A stretch of DNA of 60,307 nucleotides from Pseudoflavonifractor phocaeensis (GTDB lineage: Bacteria; Bacillota; Clostridia; Oscillospirales; Oscillospiraceae), in NCBI RefSeq assembly GCF_016901955.1, contig NZ_JACJLC010000013.1, positions 1 to 60,307 on the forward strand, written 5' to 3'. Position numbers and translations under genes: made by a program. Shown piece by piece: positions 16,246 to 25,204 of the stretch; the first letter of the stretch is position 1, and each line of letters starts with the position of its first letter. The notes below the pieces were generated by a model. It did no database searches. It was not told where the DNA came from and saw only the letters and a program-made list of their open reading frames with translations.

Positions 16246-17304
16246 ATGGCATGGTTTGGTCAGGGAAAAGACACCATTGAGTGGGAAGAATTTCGGGACG
16301 ACGTACTCTTTTACAAATGGCCCGCCAAGGAGATCAAGCGGGGTTCCCGGTTGATCCTTCGTCCGGGACAGAAGGCTATCTTCTACTCCGACGGAGTGGT
16401 AGGGGCCGTCTTTGAAAACCCGGGCAACTTTGATATCTACACCGACATCGTGCCCTTCTTTTCCACGCTGAAAGGCTGGCTCTCTCTCCGGGGAGACAGC
16501 GGGATGCGGGCGGAGGTCTACTTCGTCAACGCCAAGGAGCTCACCCTTCCCTGGGGCACCCGGCAGCGTATCATGATCCCCACCCCTGAGGTGCCCACCG
16601 GGGTGCCGGTGGGGTGCAACGGCAACCTGGTTCTGGAGTTTCGGGATTACCAAACCTTTATCAACCAGGTGGCCGGAGTGCGGGAGACCTACTCCCTGGA
16701 GGACGTGTCCGAGCGGATCATGGGCGAGCTCAACCCTGTAGTGGCAGAGGCCATCCTGGGGGGCGAGCGGCAGATGGGTCTCAATGCCCTCATTGCCCTC
16801 CAGCAGAACAGCCGCCGGCTGGGCAAGGCGATCCAGACCGAGCTGGACAAGGAGCTCAGCGAGTTTGGCTTGGGGGTGGCCGATGTAAATATCCTGGCCT
16901 TCAGCTATCCTCCCGAGGTCCAGAAAATGGCGGAGAAGGCGGCTGCCCAGTCCTTTATCAGCGATCTGAACAAGTATACCACCATCAGTATGGCTGACAG
17001 CATGGACGTCCCCGGGGGTGCTGGGAACAACGCCGCCTCCGCGATGGGTATGGCGGTGGGAATGCAGATGGCCAGCCAGATGATGGAGTCCATGAAGCAG
17101 CGGCAGCCTGAGCCCGAGCCCCAGACCGCCGGGCCGGCATGCGCCGCCTGCGGCTTCCAGAGCCCCATTGCCTCCAAGTTCTGTCCCCAGTGCGGCACCC
17201 CCATGCCCCAGGCGGCCCAACAGGCCGGGGACCGGTTCTGTCCCACCTGCCGGAAAATGGTTTGTGGAAAGTTCTGCCCCGATTGCGGTACCCAGACAGT
17301 GTAA
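16246..17304 (+). CDS. SPFH-domain protein with C-terminal zinc ribbons (YdjI-like)
   Basis: A 352-residue cytosolic protein. Residues 1-240 form an SPFH/band-7-like domain of the virion-core-protein type (IEWEEFRDDVLFYKWPAKEI, RPGQKAIFYSDG, NILAFSYPPEVQ). A Met/Ala-rich helix follows, then two zinc ribbons (CAACGFQSPIASKFCPQCG; CPTCRKMVCGKFCPDCG). In Bacillus the homologue YdjI recruits PspA to membranes together with YdjG; the same pairing is seen here. It forms an operon with the gene before it. Confidence 0.85.
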   Translation: MAWFGQGKDTIEWEEFRDDVLFYKWPAKEIKRGSRLILRPGQKAIFYSDGVVGAVFENPGNFDIYTDIVPFFSTLKGWLSLRGDSGMRAEVYFVNAKELTLPWGTRQRIMIPTPEVPTGVPVGCNGNLVLEFRDYQTFINQVAGVRETYSLEDVSERIMGELNPVVAEAILGGERQMGLNALIALQQNSRRLGKAIQTELDKELSEFGLGVADVNILAFSYPPEVQKMAEKAAAQSFISDLNKYTTISMADSMDVPGGAGNNAASAMGMAVGMQMASQMMESMKQRQPEPEPQTAGPACAACGFQSPIASKFCPQCGTPMPQAAQQAGDRFCPTCRKMVCGKFCPDCGTQTV

Positions 17305-17310
17305 CAGAGC

Positions 17311-17348
17311 AAAAACTCCGCCCCGGATTGATACGGGGCGGAGTTTTT
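17311..17348. terminator. Bidirectional terminator between ydjI-like gene and metK
   Basis: AAAAACTCCGCCCCG and CGGGGCGGAGTTTTT form a stem with A and T runs on both sides. It serves the convergent plus-strand SPFH gene and minus-strand metK. Confidence 0.9.
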
Positions 17349-17362
17349 ATGGGGCGATGGGA

Positions 17363-18544
17363 TTACAGGCAGCTCTTCAGCTGGTCCACCATGTCGGTGT
17401 GCTCCCAGGGCAGGTCGATGTCGGTGCGGCCGAAGTGACCGTAAGCGGCGGTCTGCTCGTAGATGGGGCGGCGGAGGTCCAGCTTCTCAATGATCTTGGC
17501 GGGGCGCATATCAAAGCACTGGTTGACGATCTGAGACAGCTTCTCCTCGCTGACCACGCTGGTGCCGTAGGCGTCCACCAGCACGGACACGGGATGGGCC
17601 ACGCCGATGGCGTAGGCCAGCTCGATCTGGCACTTGCGGCACAGGCCGGCGGCCACCAGGTTTTTGGCGATGTACCGGGCCATGTAGGCGGCGGAACGGT
17701 CCACCTTGGTGGGATCCTTGCCGGAGAAGCAGCCGCCGCCGTGGGCGGCGGAGCCGCCGTAGGTATCTACAATGATCTTGCGGCCGGTGAGACCGGTGTC
17801 GCCCACGGGGCCTCCAACCACGAAGCGGCCGGTGGGGTTGACGAAAAACTTGGTGTCCTTGGTGATGTACTGGGCGGGGATGATGGGCTTGATGATCTCC
17901 TCTACAATGGCCTCCCGCAGATCCTTCAGGGCGATGTCGGGGTCGTGCTGGGTGGATACCACGATGGCGGGGCAGGAGAGCACCTTGCCGTCGTCGTCGT
18001 ACTCCACGGTGACCTGGCTCTTGCCGTCGGGGCGGAGCCACTTCAGCTTGCCGGCCTTGCGCACGTCGGCCAGCTGGCGGGACAGCTTGTGGGCCAGGGA
18101 GATGGGGGCGGGCATCAGCTCGGGGGTCTCGTCGCAGGCGTAGCCGAACATCATGCCCTGGTCGCCGGCGCCAATGCGGTCGGCCTCGTCGCTGCCGCCC
18201 TCCTGGAGCTCAAAGGACTGGTTGACCCCCATGGCGATATCGGGGGATTGCTCGTCAATGGCGGTCATCACCGCGCAGGAGCGGTAGTCAAAGCCATAGG
18301 CGGGGTCGGTGTAGCCGATGCGCTCCACCGTCCGGCGGACGATGGCGGGGATGTCAGTGTAATGGCTGGTGGTGATTTCACCCATGACGGTGACGATGCC
18401 GGTGGTGGTAAAGGTTTCGCAGGCCACGTGGGCGGTGGGGTCGGCGGCCAGGATATCGTCCAGAACAGCGTCGGAGATCTGGTCGCACACTTTGTCGGGG
18501 TGACCCTCGGTGACGGACTCCGAGGTAAACAGACGGTTTGCCAT
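17363..18544 (-). CDS. metK: S-adenosylmethionine synthetase
   Basis: A 393-residue MetK making SAM from methionine and ATP. All three domains and signatures are present: [21 protein letters not shown] at the N-terminus, [12 protein letters not shown] (about 120) and the glycine-rich [19 protein letters not shown] (about 260). The ATG at 18544 is preceded by AAGGAAGG. A SAM-I riboswitch with terminator fills the leader, so expression falls when SAM is plentiful. ahcY lies directly upstream. Confidence 0.97.
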   Translation of the reverse strand: MANRLFTSESVTEGHPDKVCDQISDAVLDDILAADPTAHVACETFTTTGIVTVMGEITTSHYTDIPAIVRRTVERIGYTDPAYGFDYRSCAVMTAIDEQSPDIAMGVNQSFELQEGGSDEADRIGAGDQGMMFGYACDETPELMPAPISLAHKLSRQLADVRKAGKLKWLRPDGKSQVTVEYDDDGKVLSCPAIVVSTQHDPDIALKDLREAIVEEIIKPIIPAQYITKDTKFFVNPTGRFVVGGPVGDTGLTGRKIIVDTYGGSAAHGGGCFSGKDPTKVDRSAAYMARYIAKNLVAAGLCRKCQIELAYAIGVAHPVSVLVDAYGTSVVSEEKLSQIVNQCFDMRPAKIIEKLDLRRPIYEQTAAYGHFGRTDIDLPWEHTDMVDQLKSCL

Positions 18545-18572
18545 AATGATACCTTCCTTTCTAAGCTGGAGC

Positions 18573-18709
18573 AAAAACGCGCTCCGCCGGACGGCGGAGC
18601 GCGTTGGGCTCGTCCATCCTCATCTTTCGATTTCCTCGCCGGATTTGGCACCTTGCCAACGCAGGTTGCCGGGCTTCATCGGGCCGTTCCCTCCACCACT
18701 CTCGATAAG
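18573..18709 (-). promoter_or_regulatory. SAM-I (S-box) riboswitch with terminator, upstream of metK
   Basis: Read on the minus strand from 18709: CTTATCGAGAG, GGTGGAGGGA, the conserved CCGATGAAGCCCGGCAACC, GGTGCCAAATCC and the closing AAAGATGAGG (18619), whose GATGAG pairs with the opening CTTATC to form P1. A GC-rich terminator hairpin (18576-18605, AACGCGCTCCGCCG arm) with a T5 run follows, 29 bases before metK. This is the classic SAM-sensing transcription attenuator. Confidence 0.95.
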
Positions 18710-18804
18710 GCATATTCAATTGACTGTGGCTATTTTACTGGCTTTTTCCCAGTATTTCAATAGACAAATAGACGAAAGTGTATAGGCCCCGCGGCGCTGT
18801 TCTG

Positions 18805-20049
18805 TCAGGCCTTCCAGCCGTTCAGGTAGGCCTCCTGGTCGGGGGTAAGCCTGTCGATGGCCAGGCCCATGGCGGCCAGCTTCACCCGGCCGATCTCATC
18901 GTCGATCTCGTCGGGCACCTGGTAGACCTTTTTCTCCAGGCTGTCTTTATGGCGCACCAGCCATTCCAGGGCCAGGGCCTGGACAGAGAAGGACATGTCC
19001 ATAATCTCGGCGGGGTGGCCGTTGCCGGCGGCCAGGTTCACCAGACGGCCCTCGCCGATGACGTTGAGCACCCGCCCGTCGGGCAGGGTAAAGCCCTCGA
19101 TGTTGTCCCGGCGGAGTTCCCGGCGTACAGCCATTTCCGCCAGACTCTTCACGTCCACCTCGCAGTCGAAGTGGCCGGCGTTGGTGAGGATGGCGTTGTG
19201 CTTCATCACCGCGAAGTGCCGGGGGACGATCACGTCCTTGCAGCCGGTGACGGTGACAAAGATATCGCCGTATTTAGCGGCCTCATCCATGGGCATGACC
19301 CGGAAGCCGTTCATAGTAGCGTCGAGAGCCTTAAAGGGGTCCACCTCGGTGACGATGACGTTGGCGCCCATGCCGGAAGCCCGCATAGCGACCCCCTTGC
19401 CGCACCAGCCGTAGCCGGCCACCACCACCGTCTTGCCCGCCACTACCAGGTTGGAGGTGTGCATGATGGCGTCCCACACGCTCTGGCCGGTGCCGTACTT
19501 GTTGTCATAGTAGTGCTTGGCCTTGGCGTCGTTCACCGCCATCATGGCGCAGGGCAGGATGCCCTCCCGCTCCCGGGCCTTCAGGCGGAGAATGCCGGTG
19601 GTGGTCTCCTCGCACCCGCCGATGAGGTTCTCTCCCAGGTCGGCGCACTTGCCGCCCAGCAGATGGATGAGGTCGCCGCCGTCGTCCACCACCAGGTGGG
19701 GCTTGAACTTCAGGGTCTCGATCAGGTGGCTCTCATACTCCTCGGCGGAGGCGCCGTGGATGCCGAAGGTCTCCACTCCCAGGTCGGCCAGGCCGGCGGC
19801 CACGTCGTCCTGGGTGGACAGGGGGTTGGAGCCGGTGAGCCGCACCTGAGCGCCCCCTTTGGAGAGCACATAGCCCAGGTTTGCGGTTTTGGCCTCCAGA
19901 TGGACGGACACCGCCACCCGCAGCCCGGCAAAGGGCTGTTCCTTCTCAAAGCGGGCTTCAATGCCGCTGAGGGCGGGCATGAAGTCCCGCACCCAGCTGA
20001 TCTTGCGGCGGCCCGAGAGGGCCAGGGAAGGATCTTTTACAATACTCAT
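18805..20049 (-). CDS. ahcY: Adenosylhomocysteinase
   Basis: A 414-residue S-adenosylhomocysteine hydrolase, splitting SAH to homocysteine and adenosine with bound NAD. Family motifs: NPLSTQDDVAA, CEETTTGILRL, VNDAKAKHYYDNKYGTGQS, the NAD-binding GYGWCGKGVA, NAGHFDCEVD and NLAAGNGHP. The length fits the shorter bacterial/archaeal type. The start overlaps the stop of the radical SAM gene by four bases (ATGA), so the two are translationally coupled. With metK downstream it completes the SAM-recycling side of the methyl cycle. Confidence 0.96.
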   Translation of the reverse strand: MSIVKDPSLALSGRRKISWVRDFMPALSGIEARFEKEQPFAGLRVAVSVHLEAKTANLGYVLSKGGAQVRLTGSNPLSTQDDVAAGLADLGVETFGIHGASAEEYESHLIETLKFKPHLVVDDGGDLIHLLGGKCADLGENLIGGCEETTTGILRLKAREREGILPCAMMAVNDAKAKHYYDNKYGTGQSVWDAIMHTSNLVVAGKTVVVAGYGWCGKGVAMRASGMGANVIVTEVDPFKALDATMNGFRVMPMDEAAKYGDIFVTVTGCKDVIVPRHFAVMKHNAILTNAGHFDCEVDVKSLAEMAVRRELRRDNIEGFTLPDGRVLNVIGEGRLVNLAAGNGHPAEIMDMSFSVQALALEWLVRHKDSLEKKVYQVPDEIDDEIGRVKLAAMGLAIDRLTPDQEAYLNGWKA

Positions 20050-21005
20050 AGGTTACCTCCTTGGGGAGCGGCCGAGGGACTGGGCCCATCCCAGAAATCC
20101 AAAGTAAGCAGGGGCATGGTTTTGCGGAATGCCTTGATCCGGTTATGGATGTCAAGCAGCTGCTCCCGGGTAGGGGCGGCGGGAGAGCCGTAGGCGGGAC
20201 AGGTAAAGAACCAGCAGAACTTGGCTCCCGCCTGGATAACCTTCCGGTAATAGGGCTCGGTGGCTACCCAGTGGGCATTTTCCACAGTGCACCGGCAGGC
20301 CACCCCGAAGGGCAGCTTGTGGGAGCGGAGCAGGGTGGAGGCCCGGGCGGCGTCCCCTGGGTCCACGTCCACCTGGATGGCGGGGAAGAGGTTGCCCACC
20401 CGCAGCAGGTCGGCGCACAGGGCGGGGGTGATGGCCTGAGGAGGGGTAAAGGCGGCAAAGACGCAGTCAGTATATTTATTGCACAGGGCAATGATCTTCT
20501 CCTGAAGAGAGAGCGGGTCGCCGCCGCTGAAAATAAAGAGGTGGCCGCCGCCGGCCCTCCTGACTTCCAGCTCCTGATCCAGGCTGTCAAACTCCATGGA
20601 CGGACGCACCCCGTAGATGGAAGCGCCGCAGCCGTCACAGTTCATAGCGCAGGGAAAGGAGGGAGGAAAGATGACAGACCAGGGAGCCTTCTGCCCGCCC
20701 TGAGTGGAGCTGGACTCCCGGGCGGGCCAATCCAGCAGCCCGCCGTGGATAACGAAATTTTCAAAGATTTTTTTCAATACCTGAGGGTGGATGTCGGTAT
20801 ACATGCTCCGGATGAGCTGATTCCAGTTGTTGTCCGGATCAGTCATGGCCCGGTGAAACAGATTCCGGTAGGCCGGGGAGAGCTGGGCTCCGGTATGCTT
20901 GTCCAGCCAGTCCATCAGCCTGGGCAGATTGGCGTCCGGGTCCCGCTCCAGATAGTCCATGGCTTTGGAGACGCCGAAGGCTTTGAGCAGGTTCGGTATG
21001 CCCAT
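20046..21005 (-). CDS. Radical SAM protein linked to ahcY
   Basis: A 319-residue radical SAM enzyme. The cluster motif is CAMNCDGC (about 115-122, CxxxCxxC), followed by a glycine-rich SAM strand (LFIFSGGDPL). The N-terminal 100 residues are helical (NLLKAFGVSKAMDYLERDP). There is no clear SPASM or auxiliary cluster at the C-terminus. The substrate is unknown. The ATG at 21005 has AAGGAGGAAGG upstream. Coupling to ahcY suggests a reaction that yields SAH or needs its removal, but this is inference. Confidence 0.82.
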   Translation of the reverse strand: MGIPNLLKAFGVSKAMDYLERDPDANLPRLMDWLDKHTGAQLSPAYRNLFHRAMTDPDNNWNQLIRSMYTDIHPQVLKKIFENFVIHGGLLDWPARESSSTQGGQKAPWSVIFPPSFPCAMNCDGCGASIYGVRPSMEFDSLDQELEVRRAGGGHLFIFSGGDPLSLQEKIIALCNKYTDCVFAAFTPPQAITPALCADLLRVGNLFPAIQVDVDPGDAARASTLLRSHKLPFGVACRCTVENAHWVATEPYYRKVIQAGAKFCWFFTCPAYGSPAAPTREQLLDIHNRIKAFRKTMPLLTLDFWDGPSPSAAPQGGNL

Positions 21006-21211
21006 AGCGAGCCTTCCTCCTTCCGCATACGATGACATTTTGACTATCATACCGCCTGGAGCCCCGGCACGCCATAGACAAATATGGGATGCTGTATAGT
21101 TTGATGAATATGAAACAAAATTACCGCCCTGCCGATATACAACCGGGGGAGAGTGTGGTATACTAAACTGATACTTTAATGCTACCTTTACCAGATACGA
21201 GGAGTGAGCCT
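21006..21211 (+). promoter_or_regulatory. Divergent region, radical SAM operon / pyruvyl-transferase gene
   Basis: An extended -10 element, TGGTATACT (core TATACT 21159-21164), lies about 45 bases before the plus-strand ATG at 21212. On the minus strand TATGAT (21045-21050) is a plausible -10 for the radical SAM-ahcY unit. No other structure was recognised. Confidence 0.4.
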
Positions 21212-23536
21212 ATGCGCACCGGACTCATTACATTCCATTTTGCCCACCACTACGGCGCTCAGCTCCAGGCCCTGGCTACCATGAAGGCCATCGAAAGCCT
21301 GGGTCACAGCTGTGAGATCATCGACTACCGCCTGCCCCACACCACCCGCTCCAGCCAGCTGTTCAAAAAGCATCTGGCCGTCCGGGATATGGCGGCGGAT
21401 GCCCATACCGCCCTCCATTACGCCGCCTTCAAGCGGAGGTTTGACCGGTTCGAAGCCTTTGTGACGGAAGAAATGAACCTCTCTCCCCGGCGATATATCT
21501 CCATCGACCAGCTGCGGCAGGCGCCCCCGGCCTACGACGTGTATGTGTCGGGCAGCGACCAGATCTGGAATCCCTTCATCTATGAGGATAAGCAGTTTGA
21601 TCCGGCCTTCCTGCTGGATTTTGTCCAGGAGGGCCGGCGGATCGCCTATGCCCCCAGCCTGGGAGTGCCCCAGCTGCCCGAGGACAAGGGGCGGGAGCTG
21701 AAGGCCTACCTGGAGCCCTACTCCGCCCTCTCCGTCCGGGAGAAACGGGGGCAGATGCTGGTGGCCCAGACCACCGGACGCCAGGCCAAGGTAGTGCTGG
21801 ACCCCACCCTGCTGCTCAACGGGGAGGACTGGGGCAAGCTGGCCAGTCCCCCTGCCTTCCAGGAGCCCTATATCCTGTGCTATTTCGTCTCCGATCCCGG
21901 AGAGGTGGCTCCCTATGCCCAGGCCCTGTCCCAGCGCACCGGCTGGCCCATCGTCCAGCTGGCGGGGGCCCGGCGAAAGATCGACGGGGCCCGGGAGCTG
22001 GTCTTTGACGCGGGGCCCCGGGAGTTTCTGGCCCTGTTCCGGGATGCTTCCGCTGTGGTTACCAATTCCTTTCATGGCGCCGCCTTCTCCCTGCAATTCA
22101 AGAAGAATTTCTTTACCTCCATGTCTCCCAAGGAGCGGCGGGAGCCCACCTTCTCCCGGATCTACAGCCTGCTGTCCCGGCTGGGCTGCGCCGATCGGAT
22201 CATCGGCCTGGACACCACCGCCCCCATCGACCGTGAGATGGACTACGAGGCGGTGTACCGGAAGCTGGAGGAGGCCCGGGCCGACTCCATTGCCTACCTG
22301 AAGGCTGCCCTGGAGGGAAGTGTTCAGGAGGATACTCCGGAGGAGGTGGGAAAGTCCGTTGCCAGCAAGCCAGTTCTGTGCAAGAGTGAGGATTGCACCG
22401 GCTGCACCGCCTGCGCCTCTGTTTGTCCTGTGGGGGCTATCACCATGGAGGCCGACCACGAGGGCTTCCTCCGACCGGTGGTGGGGGAGAGCTGCATTCT
22501 CTGCCGCAGGTGTGAGCAGGTGTGTCCTGCTTTGAAGGAGTCCCTCAGGGGTCCCGCTCCCAGCTGTGCCCACGCCCTGTGGAATCTGGACGCCGCCATC
22601 CGGCAGGAGAGCACCTCCGGCGGATTCTTCACCCTGCTGGCCGGGCAGGTGCTGGATCGGGGAGGCGCGGTGTTTGGCGCCGCCTTTGACGACACTATGA
22701 CCGTCCGCCATGTCTGTGCCCGCAGCCGGGAGGAGCTGGCCGCCATGCGGGGGTCCAAGTATGTCCAGAGCGACCTGACCGGTGTGTTCCCCCAGGTGAA
22801 GGCTCTGCTGGAGGAGGAAGTCCCCGTCCTGTTTACCGGCCTGGCCTGCCAGGTGGACGGCCTGCTGCAATATCTGGGGAAGGACTATGACAACCTGCTC
22901 ACCTGCGACATGGTGTGCAACGGCGTCCCCTCTCCCGCCGTGCTGAAGGCCTGGCTTCACAATCTGGGACTCAACCACGGGGCTCCGGTCACTGGGGTCC
23001 GGTTCCGGGACAAGGCCGGCGGCTGGACTCACTCTCAGATGACGGTGCGCTTTGCCGATGGGGCCACCTTTAGCCAGCCCCTGAACAGCAGCCCCTATGG
23101 CCGGGGCTTTGGGATGCAGCTCTTTCTTCGACCGGCCTGCTCCAAGTGCCGCTATACTTCCACCAGCCGCCCGGCGGATCTGACCATGGGGGATTTCTGG
23201 GGCCTGGACCCCAAACTGAAGCTTCCCACTCAGCGGGAGCAGGGGATCTCCCTGGTGCTGGTGAACAGCGCCAAGGGCCAGGTGGCCTTTGACGCTCTGG
23301 CGGACCAGTTCAGCCAGGTGGAGCGGCCTGTGGCTGAGGCGGTGGCGGGCAATCCCCGGCTCCATCACCCGCTGAACCATAATCCCAAGCGGGCTGCCTT
23401 CTTTGCGTCCTTTGCCGCTATGCCCTTTGAGAAGGTGGAGCAGAAGTTCCTCACCCCGCCTCCCCTGTACAAGCGGGCGGCGGGCAGGATGCTCACCCCC
23501 GGCATGAAGGATATGATCCGCAAGATCCTGAAATAA
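21212..23536 (+). CDS. Polysaccharide pyruvyl transferase / FrhB-type iron-sulfur fusion
   Basis: A 774-residue fusion. Residues 1-340 are a polysaccharide pyruvyl transferase-like domain (TFHFAHHYGAQLQALA, VYVSGSDQIWNP, VVTNSFHGAAFSLQF). A linker leads to two 4Fe-4S motifs, CTGCTACASVCPVGA (about 393) and CILCRRCEQVCPAL (about 430), then a coenzyme F420 hydrogenase/dehydrogenase beta-subunit C-terminal domain (about 450-740; FTGLACQVDGLLQYL, CSKCRYTSTSRPADLTMGDFWG). This architecture usually occurs in cell-surface glycan loci; here it stands alone. The ATG at 21212 has GAGGAG nine bases upstream. Confidence 0.88.
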   Translation: MRTGLITFHFAHHYGAQLQALATMKAIESLGHSCEIIDYRLPHTTRSSQLFKKHLAVRDMAADAHTALHYAAFKRRFDRFEAFVTEEMNLSPRRYISIDQLRQAPPAYDVYVSGSDQIWNPFIYEDKQFDPAFLLDFVQEGRRIAYAPSLGVPQLPEDKGRELKAYLEPYSALSVREKRGQMLVAQTTGRQAKVVLDPTLLLNGEDWGKLASPPAFQEPYILCYFVSDPGEVAPYAQALSQRTGWPIVQLAGARRKIDGARELVFDAGPREFLALFRDASAVVTNSFHGAAFSLQFKKNFFTSMSPKERREPTFSRIYSLLSRLGCADRIIGLDTTAPIDREMDYEAVYRKLEEARADSIAYLKAALEGSVQEDTPEEVGKSVASKPVLCKSEDCTGCTACASVCPVGAITMEADHEGFLRPVVGESCILCRRCEQVCPALKESLRGPAPSCAHALWNLDAAIRQESTSGGFFTLLAGQVLDRGGAVFGAAFDDTMTVRHVCARSREELAAMRGSKYVQSDLTGVFPQVKALLEEEVPVLFTGLACQVDGLLQYLGKDYDNLLTCDMVCNGVPSPAVLKAWLHNLGLNHGAPVTGVRFRDKAGGWTHSQMTVRFADGATFSQPLNSSPYGRGFGMQLFLRPACSKCRYTSTSRPADLTMGDFWGLDPKLKLPTQREQGISLVLVNSAKGQVAFDALADQFSQVERPVAEAVAGNPRLHHPLNHNPKRAAFFASFAAMPFEKVEQKFLTPPPLYKRAAGRMLTPGMKDMIRKILK

Positions 23537-23641
23537 TGGGGAAAAGTTTACAAATTGTTTGGGAATTTTCCCGTCTACCCTGCTACACTGGGGCACACTG
23601 AGGCTGGGGCGGAGGTTTCGCCCCCTGGGAGGTAATTGAAT

Positions 23642-24523
23642 TTGAGTGTGATCCAACGCTGGCTGGACCGGCTCTGCTACAAGCATCCCCGGTTCGGTAT
23701 TCCCAATCTGATGCTCATTGTGGTCATCGGTACCGCCCTGGTGTGGCTGCTGGATCAGTTCAGCCAGAGCTATTCCATGTCCAATCTGCTGTGTTTTGCC
23801 CCCTATTTTATCCTGCGGGGGGAGGTATGGCGGTTGGTGACCTTTATCTTTGTGCCGGAGACCAGCAACCTGCTTTTCCTGGCGATTTCCCTCTACTTCT
23901 ACTACTGGATCGGCTCGGTGCTGGAGAAGCACTGGGGAACCACAAAGTTCACGGTGTTCTATCTGGTGGGGCTGGTGCTCAACATTCTGGCGGGCTTTTT
24001 GGTCTACTTTGTGTTCCCCACCCCGTTCAACACCGCAACCATGTACTATGTGAACCTGTCCCTCTTCTTCTCCTTCGCTACCCTGTACGGGGAGATGCAG
24101 GTGCTGCTGTTTTTTGTGATTCCCATCAAGGTCAAGTGGCTGGCCTGGGCGGACGCGGCCCTCTTTGCCTTTGATATCATTCTCAGCCTGACCAAGATCC
24201 CTACTTTGGGTATGTACGCTCTGGTTGGAGTGGCGGCCCCTATCGTGGCCATCCTCAACTATCTGATCTTCTTCTGGGATGATCTGATGGCCAGTCTGGG
24301 CAGGGTGAAGCGGCAGACCGCCCACCGCGCCTCCCGCCAGACGGTGAACTTCAAGCAGGCCACTAAGCATGCCCAGCAGACGAAAGGATATATTCACAAG
24401 TGCGCCGTCTGCGGTAAGACCGACACCGACTACCCGGATGAGGAGTTCCGGTACTGTTCCAAGTGCAACGGCTACTACTGCTACTGCTCGGAGCACATCC
24501 ACAACCACGTGCACATCCAGTAA
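23642..24523 (+). CDS. Rhomboid-like membrane protein with zinc-ribbon tail
   Basis: A 293-residue protein. Six transmembrane helices follow a rhomboid/derlin-like layout (ILRGEVWRLVTFIFVPET and EKHWGTTKFTVFYLVG), but the position of the catalytic GxSG motif reads VNLSLFFSFATLYGE, so no serine nucleophile is visible in context. After the membrane part a basic linker leads to a zinc-binding tail (CAVCGKTDTDYP, CSKCNGYYCYCSEHIHNH). It is probably a pseudoprotease-type membrane scaffold. TTG 23642 is chosen: GGGAGG lies nine bases upstream, whereas TTG 23636 is only three bases away. Confidence 0.75.
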   Translation: MSVIQRWLDRLCYKHPRFGIPNLMLIVVIGTALVWLLDQFSQSYSMSNLLCFAPYFILRGEVWRLVTFIFVPETSNLLFLAISLYFYYWIGSVLEKHWGTTKFTVFYLVGLVLNILAGFLVYFVFPTPFNTATMYYVNLSLFFSFATLYGEMQVLLFFVIPIKVKWLAWADAALFAFDIILSLTKIPTLGMYALVGVAAPIVAILNYLIFFWDDLMASLGRVKRQTAHRASRQTVNFKQATKHAQQTKGYIHKCAVCGKTDTDYPDEEFRYCSKCNGYYCYCSEHIHNHVHIQ

Positions 24524-24524
24524 A

Positions 24525-24562
24525 AAAATCGCCCCGGAGCCGCGCTCCGGGGCGATTTTTTA
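24525..24562. terminator. Bidirectional terminator
   Basis: AAAATCGCCCCGGAGC and GCTCCGGGGCGATTTT form a perfect stem with A and T runs on both flanks. It lies between the convergent rhomboid-like gene and the ABC permease gene. Confidence 0.9.
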
Positions 24563-25204
24563 AAATTCTTTTTTTGCGTAAATGCCCTGGGAGATAAAAT
24601 AGGAGATTACAAAGCCACCGATGCACACCAGGCCAAAGAGCACGGGAGAGACGGTCAGCAGCCAGGCGGGGGGCTGAGGCAGGGGAATGCCGTCCTTAGC
24701 CAGGCCGGTAAAAAGCACCGCCCCGCCGAAGATGAGGACAAAGGTAATCATGCTGATGATTCGGGCCTTTTCCGCTCCATATTTCAGCAGGAAGGGGAGA
24801 ATGACAGCGTCTATGGCCAGGGTGAGGCCGGCACAGGCCAGCGCGGTCCAGACCAGATCCAGCGGAAGGGCTTTGGTGAGTCCTACCAGGGAGAGTATTA
24901 CCATCAGCCCCAGGGCTACCGCGCAGCCAAGGAAGATGATCAGCAGGGTAAAGAGATACTTTCCCGCTACTACCCCCCGGCGGCCTGCGGGAGTGGCCGC
25001 AGCGTACCGGTCCCACCGGGCGGCCTCATCCAGGGTCACCGAGGACACGGGTACGGTGAGGCCGAACACGGCAATGAGGGCCCCCAGGATAGAGAAGTCA
25101 AAGGCCCCCACCAGACAAAGTCCGCCATAGACGAAAATAAACACGATCAGAATGGAGAGCTGCTTTTTCAATGCCATGATATCCTTATAAATAAGACCGA
25201 TCAT
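24560..25204 (-). CDS. ABC-2 type permease
   Basis: A 214-residue membrane protein with six helices (start MIGLIYKDIMALKKQLSILI; a typical cytosolic loop DEAARWDRYAAATP after helix 2). It resembles permeases of YtrA-regulated ABC systems. It overlaps the ATPase stop by four bases, and its ATG at 25204 is preceded by GGGGGAT within the ATPase gene end. The substrate is unknown; small lipid or peptide stress export is common in such loci. Confidence 0.82.
   Translation of the reverse strand: MIGLIYKDIMALKKQLSILIVFIFVYGGLCLVGAFDFSILGALIAVFGLTVPVSSVTLDEAARWDRYAAATPAGRRGVVAGKYLFTLLIIFLGCAVALGLMVILSLVGLTKALPLDLVWTALACAGLTLAIDAVILPFLLKYGAEKARIISMITFVLIFGGAVLFTGLAKDGIPLPQPPAWLLTVSPVLFGLVCIGGFVISYFISQGIYAKKEF

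Noticed and set aside
17168-18763. A 531-codon plus-strand open frame
   Set aside because: It covers metK and its riboswitch in antisense and begins inside the SPFH gene.
21188-24514. A 1108-codon open frame on the minus strand
   Set aside because: It lies antisense to two clear genes (the pyruvyl-transferase fusion and the rhomboid-like protein) and has the His/Gly/Gln-rich composition of a GC-rich shadow frame.
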